The notes under the pieces: model-generated
Databases searched by the model: none
The model's input: the letters and a program-made list of their open reading frames with translations, nothing else
Told to the model about the DNA's origin: nothing
Part shown: positions 45,079 through 55,365 of the stretch, piece by piece
How the letters are laid out: every line of letters begins with the position of its first letter
How positions within the stretch are numbered: position 1 is the first letter of the stretch
Source of the DNA: Coriaria nepalensis
Lineage: Eukaryota; Streptophyta; Magnoliopsida; Cucurbitales; Coriariaceae
Length of the DNA: 64,000 nt
Reading direction: 5' to 3'
Assembly: GCA_027186245.1 (NCBI GenBank)
Contig: CP114486.1
Location: 4,059,501 to 4,123,500, forward strand
Position numbers and translations under genes: made by a program

Positions 45079-46315
45079 ACAGCCATCTTGTAGCAGATCA
45101 TTCAAAGCTACAAAAATCATTATTTTTGTAGGCAAAAATAAGAAGGTTTGCTTTGGTTTACTCAAATTTTGGGGGCATCTTTGAATAATCAGAGTCCATT
45201 CTTGTTCACATTCTAATATATTCCACCCGAGTAGGCAACTAAGAGAAGTTATCAGAGAATCGTTTATTTATATAATATTTGTTTGAATAGAAGATGACTT
45301 TCTTATAGAAATTTTGTAACATCTCTGAATAATCAGTACTCAATTTTTGTTACTGACGTTTGCTTCCTGCTTCCTAAGAGAAATGGGAAATTGAAATCTT
45401 GGTTCAATTTGGGCTTTGTCCCAAACATTAAAGAAGCATAGTTTTATTACCTTGTGATGCAGCCATGAATATGGTATGCAGAACTTGACTTGGGCAACCT
45501 TCTGTTTTGGCCCCCAAATTCTGTAACACACGAAGAACCCACTCCATGTAAATACAAGTACGTTTCAGTTTCACAGTGAGTTTGGCTGGCGCTGAGAAAA
45601 ATAGGAGGTGGTAGGAGCAGGTGCTAATGCTTAAACTTGCGACTTATGACTTATCTCATACTTATTACGATCTAACCCTCAATTTATTTTTATTTATCTA
45701 TTTATATTTTGTCCCTATATATGAAAGAGACATCTATGTCCTATCTATCATCGGAAGAATCCCATTGTTTATATGTAAACTAAACAGGATCTGAATTCAA
45801 CTACTGCACTTAGTTTTAAGTTCACAAAAGTTATAATCTACCTGCACTGCACACGTGTCGTTCACTTGGAAACTTAAAACAGAAGTAGTAGCAATCATTT
45901 GGCTCATTACATAATTGTAATCAATTTTGGCCCTACGTAACAACCTGTCCTTTTGGGTAATTAAGAGGCCTATAATTTCCAGGAAAAGGCCAAGAGAAAG
46001 CTAATTACGATAACTAGAAACCCGACGACTTTTTGGACTTCTTGGAAAACTTCTTCTTAGCAGCTTCTTTTGGACTTCTTGGTTCCTTCTTTGACAAGTT
46101 GGTTTGAGTCGTCTCACTCTCTTAAAATCACCTCTCTCTCTCTCTCTCCATCATATTTAAGCCCACATGCATCTACTAAATAATAAGTCGCCTCACATTG
46201 CAAACCGTGTTCTACAAGGCACGAATTCTTCTTCTTCTTCTTCTTACACTATTACACTATATCACAATTCACATCTGTTTAGATTATAAAATTGCTTGGT
46301 ACCCAAGTTAAGAAG
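45079..46315. other. Intergenic region and promoter of the HIPP gene
   Basis: No gene is recognised. Near 46020-46090 'gacttcttgg' and 'ttcttcttagcagcttcttttggacttcttgg' form a small imperfect duplication. (CT)n runs lie at 46133-46149 and (CTT)n at 46229-46246, in the presumed promoter/leader. Confidence 0.5.
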
Positions 46316-47017
46316 ATGAAGGTGAGATTCTAACGTAATTTTGCTTCATGGATGACATATTATATAATCCTTTATGCCCTTTTCTGACACCATTAGAGTA
46401 CAACTTGCTGCTAACTCCGTTCTCGTCTGTCTCAATTTTGAGGTTTAATTGAGTCTATCTCTATCTAACTTCTGTTGTATGGAAACTTTTCATGTTGTTT
46501 TGCCAGAAAGTAGTATTGAAAGTGGATTTACACGACAACAAAGAGAAACGAAAGGCCTTGAAAGTAGTTGCCACTCTTACAGGTAGGTACTCTGTCCAAT
46601 TTAAACACACATTTCTTTTGCCCAAATGATCTGTGTCTGATTTTAGAGCTTGTTTTGCAAAAAAATATGGAATGGATCACAGGCATAGATTCACTAGCCA
46701 TGGACATGAAGGATAAGAAGTTAACAGTAACTGGGAACATAGACCCAGTTGATGTAGTAAACAAATTGAGAAAGCTTTGGTACACAGAAATCCTGACTGT
46801 TGGACCAGCGAAAGAAGACAAGAAAGATGATAACAAGAAAGACCAGCAATCCGGTGGTGCTGGCAAAGGCGGCAACAAATTGCAAACTGATCAACAACAT
46901 CCCCACTATGCCTATTATTACAACAACATCCCTTATGCATATCCTCCTCCTTACCGCCCAATGCAATACTATGTCCATTGTGCTGAAGACAGCCCCAATT
47001 CCTGTTCTATCTTTTGA
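46316..47017 (+). CDS. Heavy-metal-associated (HMA) domain protein, HIPP type, without CxxC
   Basis: Three exons: 46316-46321 (only ATG AAG), 46507-46582 and 46683-47017, giving 138 aa. The HMA fold covers about residues 3-68 ([20 protein letters not shown], then [20 protein letters not shown] and [12 protein letters not shown]). A Lys/Asp-rich linker leads to a Tyr/Pro-rich region ([18 protein letters not shown]). The protein ends in CSIF, a possible CaaX prenylation box. The metal-binding CxxC of classical HMA domains is missing: the loop reads LHDNKEKRK. This is known for one subgroup of HIPP/HPP proteins, so metal transfer is doubtful and a protein-binding role is possible. The position fits the At1g63950/At1g63960 heavy-metal genes. 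The tiny first exon is typical of the family. Confidence 0.88.
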
Positions 47018-47628
47018 TCACCAATGCATTTTTATTTGGTTTTGATGGGTATATCAATAAGGGTCTAATGCAATTTAGTGTATGGGTTAATCCAGATTGG
47101 CTATATATATAAAGTTTACATGAGCACTATGGTTTTTTTGGAAATGTATAAAATCTTGTAATTTCGGTTTAAAATTATATATATTAATAAATCCACTTGC
47201 AAGCATGAATCATAAGACAAATAATTGAATTGCTGAAGAGACTGACAAAGACAAGTAGAGGCGGATAGTACAGTAACTTTAATAATAAAGGGAGTCCAAT
47301 TTAAGTTAATTAATTAATATTTTTGTTATTTTTATTTTGGATAAACTAGTTAGATTCATTAACGTTTTAGCATCAGCATTTCATTTTCAGCCAATAATAT
47401 AAAATCTCAAAGCGACAAGTCGTCCAAATTACTGAACTGAGAGTTGCGTATTCAATTTCTTCACTCTAAGAATGTCCATCACGACCACGTTTTTCTAATT
47501 AAATATTCTAAAAAAGAACATTTCCTTTTCTTAAAATAATTTATTGGTTTTTTATGGGAAGTTTGGTAAAATGACCTTCGGATCTGGGGAAGGATCCCTA
47601 CAGAGGAAGAAGGCGAGGCTATCTTAAT
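47018..47628. other. Spacer between HIPP gene and hAT-like element
   Basis: HIPP 3' UTR and AT-rich spacer; no gene seen. Confidence 0.55.
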
Positions 47629-48389
47629 TAGTGGTGATAAAATGGGTCGGATCGATATGAATATATATGACACGATAAAAGTATAGTATGAGTATGGACA
47701 CGATACGGGTTATTCGTGTAGTGTCTCGTGTGCCTAGGCATGGCATGGGTTCTGGGCCGTGTTGCGCCCAATTATGCGAGCACGTAGGCCGGTGCGGCAC
47801 ATATTTTTTGTACCGGCCCAAAGCACAGCACGGACCTAAGAATGCATCCTAGTCTTAAGAGTTTTTTCTTCGGAACTCATTTTGTATGTTGAAACCTTTC
47901 AATTAATAAAAAATCTTATTTTTTACATTTATTTATAATATTAATATTTAATAGTACTAATTTTTAATTTACTAAATAATAACTGTTAATAATATTTATT
48001 TATTTATTTATTTCATAATGTGTAGTAAAATAATTTATTTATTTTAATGGTATTAACTTCTAATACATTAATAATTATATTTTTTTTGAATCAGACTCAA
48101 TTACTACTTACTTCATAGACTAGCAGTTATGATACTCAACGGATCGAAAGCCTCATCAACCCGTTGAGTATCATAATTGCTACTCTCTTACTCATGTAGT
48201 TATGAAGTGAGTAATGATTGAGTCTGATTTATGAATGTCTAATTCAAACGGGCCCATGGGCTGGGCACAACACGACACAACATGCATGGGTCCATTGGCC
48301 GGCACGGCACGATATGTTTATGGCCCGTTACTATGTTTGTGTCGTGCCCAAGTCGGGCTATGCCGTGTCAGCACAAATTGCCACATCTA
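47629..48389 (+). mobile_element. hAT-like non-autonomous element, copy C, with internal hairpin
   Basis: The left end is 'tagtggtgataaaatgggtc'; the right end is the reverse complement of 'tagatgtggcaatttgtgc'. Flanking octamers 'atcttaat' and 'gtctcaat' agree at 6 of 8 positions, differing by transitions, as expected for an aged 8-bp target duplication. Both subterminal regions (47680-47840 and 48250-48370) carry many 'ggcccg', 'ggcacgac' and 'cacgg' motifs in opposite orientation. The AT-rich middle matches copies A and B. There is no transposase. A 141-bp hairpin occupies 48089-48229. Confidence 0.75.
48089..48229. repeat. Long inverted repeat (hairpin) inside hAT-like copy C
   Basis: The outer arms start with 'aatcagactcaatta' and end with its near reverse complement 'gattgagtctgatt'. 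The inner 16-bp arms at 48127-48142 and 48161-48176 ('ttatgatactcaacgg') are perfect, around an 18-base loop. Read-through transcription would give a stable foldback RNA. Confidence 0.88.
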
Positions 48390-49892
48390 GTCTCAATCAA
48401 TATAACATTTAGATGTTGAGATTATTATAATGATGTTGATGTACAAATATACTCAAGAAAGCAATAATATGCTCTTCTGCTAGTTTTCTCTCCTACACAT
48501 AAAAAGGAAGGATAGATTAGAATTGTGTTTGGTATACCCTCTAAGGCTTAAGTTAGCTTTTTAGAAAAGAGCTATTTCCTTGGAAAAGAGTTGTTTCCTT
48601 AGAAAACAATAGAGAAAGTTTTAGGATGATGAATAATGATTAACCTCTTACCTTTCTAGGATTTTTGTATTTATATTATCTGATAGAGGGGATCACTCAA
48701 TAGTAGCTTTACATGTAGCATGGACCGACTAACACACACTATTAGCAGCCTAGTGTCCTTGCCACTCCTCTAATTGTCCCTTGACACAGTTAGAGGATTT
48801 GCTCCCCCCGTGGTAGGAGAGTCTTATCCACTTGGCTCCTTGTGGATAAGACTTTCCCTTCGATGAGATCTTTAAGATGGGCTTCTATGACACATATACC
48901 CAACCAAGTGTGGTACATCAAGGCCGACCAAACCTGTTCAGCATACCTTTGCCTTAATCCTTTATTTCGCGGATGAGACTCACTTTACCTAACCATAGGA
49001 CTTCTGCTCGGATTAACATTTCTGGTCTTCTTTATTCTTACTCTAAGGAAATGAGAATAACCCTAAACAATTATCCCTTTTGTAGCTTGGCTAAACTAAG
49101 TTTAGTGAAATGTTAAAAGACCGATCCTGACACTAATTTTTTGTTTTTGGACCTTGAGCAGCACACCAACTACTCCCTCTCCCCATGTCACATCACGTCC
49201 CTTCACTTTACTGTCATCATGACTTTTACATGCCATGCACTACCATGTGTCATAGTGTGCTTGGTTTAGGTTTTGGGGTGTAAAACCCAATTATCTCCCT
49301 TCTTCCTTATTATTTCCTTTGTCGTTTTTCCTCCATAACCACTATGTAAAGGTTCTCAAAGATTTCATCTTCCTCATTCCTCTATCCTGACCGCTCTAGG
49401 CTCTATAGACTTCGCTCTGACCTTCATGATCACTCTTGCTTCTCATTCTCAGATTGCTGGACTTCTTTTTCGAAAATCAAGTGTTTTTCTCCTCCCATTT
49501 TCTTTCTTTATTTTTTTTTGCAATGTCTTTTATCTTCATAATTTCTTCACGCCTTTTCAACTTTTTTCAAAATTCTCTCTTGTTGATATGAAAAACCTTT
49601 TTTTTTTTACAATTCTTTTAAATGTTTGTGTCTTTGCTATTTAGTTTCTTTGCCTGGAGGTGATTCTAACACTTAGGAAAATTTGGAAGTATCTCTTGGT
49701 CTACTCTTCATTGTATTAGGCTAAGTGTTTATTCTTAAGCCGAATTGAGCTAACAATTACTTTATGGGAGATTCCTTAAGTAGCCGACCTTACACTCAAT
49801 TAGGGGGACCGACCCGAACTTACCACATAGCTTGTGGCCGAACTCTTAAGGTTTTAAATTCATTGTTCTCATTTTAGTGATCTCAAGGTACT

Positions 49893-50294
49893 TTGGCCGA
49901 TCAAGTTACCTCCTCTTGTTTGGACTTATTTCCCTCGGATAAAATGACTAAGGATAAATCCGACCCCAATAAAGTTGGCCCATATAGAGAGACTAACCAA
50001 AAAATTTCAAAGAAACCTCTGGAACATGCCATAACAGTTAATACTGAGATGACCCAGGACGATATTGATTACCTATCAGCCTTTAATAATCTTCCTAAGG
50101 ACGTGTCCCTTAGGCTCCCTGAGCATGAAGAATCTATGGTAGATATCGTTAAGGTCAACCAGAGCAAAATAGTATCATACAAGGATTTGTTTGAGATCGG
50201 CCTTAAATCCCCCCTACAATCTTTTAATCAAAACCTGCTCGGCTATTGGGCTATCCCTCAAGTTAGCTCGGGCCCAATTCTTGAAGATCGTTGA
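49893..50294 (+). CDS. ORF antisense to the gypsy pol, putative gypsy-type transposon family
   Basis: Open frame of 133 codons on the plus strand, opposite to the pol of the surrounding element. It has no ATG at its left end (the first in-frame ATG is at 49944) and is likely a fragment. The stretch YKDLFEIGLKSPLQSFNQNL followed by LGYWAIPQVSSGPI resembles the Pfam family of 'putative gypsy type transposon' proteins (Transposase_28), found as extra ORFs in plant gypsy elements. The preceding part is hydrophilic and charged. Function in the element is unknown. A decayed continuation past 50294 (rich in FG, S and H) is in other frames. Confidence 0.5.
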   Translation: MADQVTSSCLDLFPSDKMTKDKSDPNKVGPYRETNQKISKKPLEHAITVNTEMTQDDIDYLSAFNNLPKDVSLRLPEHEESMVDIVKVNQSKIVSYKDLFEIGLKSPLQSFNQNLLGYWAIPQVSSGPILEDR

Positions 50295-51204
50295 TCGGCA
50301 CATTAATCTTTTAGAGAGAAGAAATTGGTCGGGATTCGGATCCCCAAGCCTTCACGAATGCTTTCACGCCAAAATTTGAAGGGTCCTAATTTTACTTTTC
50401 TTATTTCGATAGTAGTCGAGTCAAGAAGCTCCCAAACTCTAACAAGAATTATGCTAAGAGGTAGCTAGTTCTTGGTTGGCCATTGGCATACATCTCCCTA
50501 TAAACATCCTTGCAAGCCTTTTATCTCACTGAAAGTTAGCTAACTTTTTATTTCGCGCCCTATTTCCTTAGTCTTCTTCATACTCTTCCTATCTTTTATA
50601 TCTCATTCTTCTTGTAGGTCTATCCCTTCCCAGAAATAAACCAACTGAGGATGAACTGAGGGTTTGGGATTCCATACATTCAGTACCTATTGATGTTAGG
50701 AATTTTAGATTACTCATCACCCCATATAAGCTAAGAGAATCCAGGTTGACCCCAATTCATCCTTTAGATGTTAAGCCCCTTAAAATAATTTTTGCGGAAG
50801 AAACCCTTGCCATAAAAGAGGGCAAGGACTTAGTTAGTTTTCTCCCCCACTTTTTCTTTACACTTGTATACATATTCTTTATTTTGTTATGACTGACCTC
50901 TCCTTTTTTTTTTATTATAGAGATGGACCCTATATGGCTAAGGTCATGGAGAGGACCCTTCACTCATTTGTAATTCTGTCATGCCTTTATGGCCAAACTA
51001 GTGTAATTTGTTTGTTTTTTTTTTTAAACAAGTAGTCTTTGAACAACTTTCTCTCACTTGTATATCATTCATTTAAGGGTTTGGTTAGTTTACTGGCCAA
51101 AGCCTTAAACTTATATATTTTGGCATTTAACACTTAGGTAAAAAATTAATTCTTCTCCCCTTTCTGTAGGGATAGAGTCTGACTAGGCTTGTAAGGGTAT
51201 TTGG

Positions 51205-51835
51205 ACTTTACAAATTTCATTCAAAGATTTAAGACTACGTAGGTCTGAGCTGAATGTCTTGTGGCCATTCAGCTCTTATCTGAGTAAAATTTTTTGTCTG
51301 ACTCGAATTTTGAAAATTTTCATTTCAAGGTTTAAGACCACATAGGTTAGAGCTAAATGACTCGAGGCAATTCAGCTCTTATCTTACTAGAATTTTTTTT
51401 CTGACTCAAATTTTGAAAATTTCATTCCAAGTTTTAAAACCACGTAGATCAAAGCTAAATGACTCGTGGCCATTCAGCCCCTGGCCGAGCAAAATATTTT
51501 GTCCTACTCATATTTTGAAATTTTCATTCCAAGTTTCGAGACCATGTAGGTCTGAACTGAATCACTCGTGGCCATTTAGCCCCTATCCGAGTAGAATATT
51601 TTGTTTGACTCGAACTTTGGAAATTTTGTTCCAAGTTTTAGGATCATGTAGGTCAGAGGTCAGAGTTGAATGACTTGTGGTCATTAAGCCTCTAACCAAG
51701 CATAACATTTTGTTCGACTTAGACTTTGGAAATTTCATTCCAAATTTTGGGATCACGTAAGTCCGAGCTGAATGAATAGTGGTCATTCAGCCCCTAGCCG
51801 AGCAAAATATTTTGTCTAACTTAGACTTTGATTTA
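51205..51835. repeat. Tandem array, six copies of a 102-108 bp unit
   Basis: Each unit carries 'gaaattttcattccaagttt', 'accacgtaggtc', 'gagctgaatgactcgtggcc', 'attcagcccctagccgagca' and 'aaatattttgtctgactcg'. Six units are recognisable with 75-90 % similarity by eye; the fifth has an internal 'gtcagag' duplication. The array lies between the pol and the antisense ORF of the gypsy element. Confidence 0.92.
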
Positions 51836-52079
51836 GATAATTATTTTTAAGGAACTTCACTTCATTGATTATGACTTCTTAGAGCTTTTTGGAATTCAAA
51901 AACAACATGATAGTATGAGGCTTTGACTACGTAGGCCAATACATTGTGTGTCTCCGAGGAATTCACTAGTCATTATCTTCTTCTAGCTCACAATACACCT
52001 TCAAGTGCTCATCGTTCCATCGATGTCCCAACACTTTTCCTGCTCTGTTCTGAAGCTTTAATTTCTTGGTCAACATTCT

Positions 52080-53850
52080 TCAATCACTTTGTATAGTACT
52101 TTCCAATATGGACCCTTTGTTTAGCATAAACAATACCTTTCTTAGAACTAGATTATTCACCTTGATCAGATGTTTATATACTTTCTTATTATAATACCAC
52201 TGCATTCTTTTCTTTAGTGCTTCTTCTTTAATGATAGCTTCATCCCTATTCTTCTGACGCAGATTGAGTGCTTCAGCTAGGGCTTTACCATTCTCTCCTT
52301 CGATGAACATTAGTCTTCTACAAGTAGAAATGCTTACTTCACTAGGCACCATAGCTTTTGACCCATAGGTTAACTGAAAGGAGTCATTCTAGTGGTAGAC
52401 TACAGAGTGGTTCAGATGGCCCAAAGAAAATATGGAAGCTCTTCTAACTATTTATCCTTACTTTCCCCCCAACTTCTTCTCCAACATCTTATTTATCACT
52501 TTGTTGGCTGATTTCACCTGCCCACTAGCCTGAGAATGGGTTAGAAAGGAAGTGAAATGTTTGATTCGCAACTTAGCACAAAAGACCCCAAATTTTTTAT
52601 TGGTCAACTATATCTCATTATCAGTGATGACTGCTTCTAAAATCCCAAACCTGCATATCAGTTGCTACTAAATGAACTTAATAGTTGCAGATTCAAAAAT
52701 TGAGGTCAGCGCCTCAGCTCAATCCACTTAGTGAAATATTTAATGGCAACAATCACATACTACTTCTTATTATTTTCTTGAGTAAATGGGCCTTTTAGGT
52801 TGATCCCCCACTTAGCGAAATGCCAAGGGTGGTATTAACTTGGCATGAGTGGTGAACTGGTGATGGTGGTGAGCTGAATTGGTGGCCTTTTGGGGATGTT
52901 GGCATAAACTTATCATGAGAGGCACTTCTTACTGAACTCCTCTGTATCCTTTTCATAGTAGGTTAAAAGTACCCTTACAAAAATAGCTTCCTTAATGTAG
53001 TTTTTCCCCTCAAATGACTTCCAGATACTTCTTCATGCATCTCTCTATGGAGTTGATTCACATATTCTTCTAACACACCTAGGTAAAGGTTTTGAATAAT
53101 CTCTTCTGTATAACACCTCTCCTATCAACACGCTTTTAGTTGTATGATCCTTGATCTTCTGAGCTTCTTTAGCCGAGCTATGAAGTTCTCTAGTAGCGAG
53201 ATATTTCTGGATCAGTGTCATCCATCCTTCTTGCTCTAACTCCATCACCATTATTGCTGCACTAACGCTCTGATCGTCTAAATACCGAATCAAGACCCCG
53301 CTAAGCAGGGACCCTTATGGCAAAGTGGCCAATTTTACTAAGGCAACAACTTACGAGTTGTCTTCTCGTGGCACATGTTTTATCTGGAGATGTTATAACT
53401 TAGCTAAGAACAAGCTAAACTTCTTATAATAAGAGGTCATTTTCTCAGACTTGGTCATATACTCCCATGTAGTCTGCTATAATATGATTTGTGAATCGCT
53501 CACTACTTAGATTATGTCCACACCAACTTCCCTGTCGAATCTCAGCCTTGTAAGAAGTGCTTCATACTTCACTTCATTGTATAAAGTTTTGAACTTGAAC
53601 CTTAAGGCATACTCGATTCTTTCCCCCTTAGGGAATGTTAAGATCAATCCATCGCTACGCCCTTCCTTGTTTACCTCTTTGTCAACTTGGAAGGTCCAAT
53701 AGGAAGACTAGACCTGATCGTCTAGGGATGAATGAAAAAATCTGGTCGGATAGGCCTTTTCCAGACCCTAGTCGGTTTCAGGCACACTGAATTCTGAAAT
53801 GAAGTCTGCCACTATAAGCCCCAAGAATTTTCGACATGTAGTCGAGAGGA
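52080..53850 (-). pseudogene. Gypsy RNase H and integrase remnant
   Basis: Read leftward on the minus strand: VADFISEF (about 53815), GLILTFPKGERIEYALRFKF and YNEVKYEALLTRLRFDREVG (RNase H, 53680-53520), VSDSQII, then HVPREDN. Next is the integrase zinc-finger side, LIGEVLYRRDYSKPLPRCV (about 53110-53060), core fragments around 52700-52450 (SANKVINKMLEKKLG), and the C-terminal block RMQWYYNKKVYKHLIKVNNLVLRKV (52205-52132). Stops and frame changes are frequent. The piece from 52352 to 52080 is the longest open part (90 codons). Confidence 0.85.
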
Positions 53851-53860
53851 AAATGAATTC

Positions 53861-54699
53861 TAAATAAATAATTATGAAGTTTATAGTATTATTAAATATT
53901 CAAATTCAAAAGGAAAATAAATATAAAGATATATATATATATATATATTAAAACTAAATAAATAGGTAAATAAGGAGATATGCCTAATCGGAAACTCAGA
54001 TCGGGAACGCAGACCAAAAGGAGTTATAATATGAGATCTCAGTCGGGAAATGAAGAAAAGAGCTCGGGATGGATCGAGAACTTAGACCGAGAGACGTTAT
54101 ATGAGATCTCAGTCTAGGAGAGAATAAAAGAACAATTCTTGGTTTGGACTCAGTCTGGAAGGGAAGAAAGAAAAGGGGACCTCGGTCTTCCACGACCTAG
54201 AAAAAAATACGTGATCCGAGGTACTGGTGACACATAACATAGATCGATATATACATATACCGATATATCGGGAAACACGTATACAGATTAGGGAAATATC
54301 AAATAAGGACTGGACGTGCATTAAGTGATCACTTACTTAGCAAGAGACCCTTCTGACTTAAGATAAACATCCAGCCAAATAGTAGTGCCATGTTTCAAAG
54401 CTAAGGAAAATTAATATCTTGTTAATAACCATGTTGAATCCGGTCACGTAAGAAGATCTTCATGTGAACATTCTGCATTCATAAAAAAATAGAAAACCCG
54501 CTCCCTCTCCTTCAGCCTCTGTCCTTAAGTAAGAAGAAATCGACTACGAAGTTAGATCATAAGCAACCGGGACAAACCGTAATAAATAAGTATCTATCCT
54601 CTATCTCCGTAAGTTCTAGACATTTTGTAAACTAAATAAATAATAATGTTAGAACTTAGACGCGAGAGAAGATTAATTAAGTAGGATGAGAAGTAAAGA
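53861..54699. other. Unidentified sequence between gypsy remnant and ACC synthase fragment
   Basis: AT-rich at the left with a (TA)n run (53933-53949). From about 53990 to 54180 there are two to three degenerate copies of a roughly 70-bp unit, with 'atgagatctcagtc' at 54031 and 54101. The remainder has no recognised coding content. It could be LTR-derived or another insertion that separates the ACS fragment from its lost 3' half. Confidence 0.45.
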
Positions 54700-55365
54700 C
54701 GTAACCAGGATAATAAGGAATAGGAATTAGAAAAGCTTTGCCAGGATCAGCCAGACAGAACGCTATCGTTTCATGAGCTCTGGTTGCTCCGCCGCTCATG
54801 ACAATACGATCAGGGTCGAATGTCACTCTATCTCCCCTCACTTTCCCATAAACTTCGCTACATCCTGCGCACAAACATAACGTTGATGATTAGGTACTAA
54901 TCTTGGATTAAGAAAGGTGTTAATTAATTAGACAGTGTGCAATATGTGTTGTAAACTTGTAATAGAGTTAGTTACGTACATTTCTGAACTGTGGCAAGCC
55001 ATGATAATCGTGAAAGATTGCTATGTCCTTAAACTCTTTAACACCATCGTCGCAAATAGAAGCTTCTGGGTTTTTCTTTATCCAGTCTTGAACCAAGTCA
55101 AAGCTTAGCTGCATGCAGAAACGATTAATGTAATTAAAAACTATACTTAGAGGAGGCTAGGTTTGAATGTTAAGTTAATATGTGTCTTAGGTACCTGGTT
55201 TTCAGCGAGACCCATCTGGATAACACCGTGAGGATTCATGGTGGGATGGAATGGATCGCTGTCATATGCTTTCCAGCCGTCAAAATATGGAGAATCTTCA
55301 CCATGCCCATTTCCTGTTGCAACCTTAGACAGTACGCACGACTGGTTTTGATCGCTCGACTTCAT
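54700..55365 (-). pseudogene. ACS: Truncated ACC synthase (ACS) fragment
   Basis: Minus strand. Exon 1 is 55365-55195 (ATG at 55365; [20 protein letters not shown], then [11 protein letters not shown]). Exon 2 is 55108-54980 ([17 protein letters not shown], then [12 protein letters not shown]). Exon 3 begins at 54864 with DVAKFMGK. One base is missing directly after this (the family continues KVRGDRV), shifting the frame; the shifted frame then reads [33 protein letters not shown] and PYYPG. Homology stops at about 54710, shortly after PYYPG. The PLP lysine domain and the rest of the enzyme are absent. ACS makes ACC, the ethylene precursor; this copy cannot. No matching 3' half was found elsewhere in the window. 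Confidence 0.9.

Larger units (their letters stand above)
48527..53860 (-). mobile_element. 5'-truncated Ty3/gypsy element, Tat-lineage-like layout
   Basis: On the minus strand, from right to left: the end of the RT/RNase H linker (VADFISEF near 53815), RNase H, integrase down to about 52080, a six-copy tandem repeat array (51205-51835), then an ORF in the opposite orientation (49893-50294), then sequence that may include the 3' LTR. The order pol - tandem repeats - antisense ORF is described for Tat-lineage elements such as Retand and Ogre relatives. Everything upstream of RNase H (5' LTR, gag, protease, RT) is missing at 53860. The LTR edge (about 48527-49290) is a guess from TG...CA ends and is not confirmed by a second LTR. 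Confidence 0.72.

Noticed and set aside
51205..51835. Regular repeats resembling a CRISPR array
   Set aside because: Units are contiguous without unique spacers, about 105 bp long, and lie in a plant retrotransposon.
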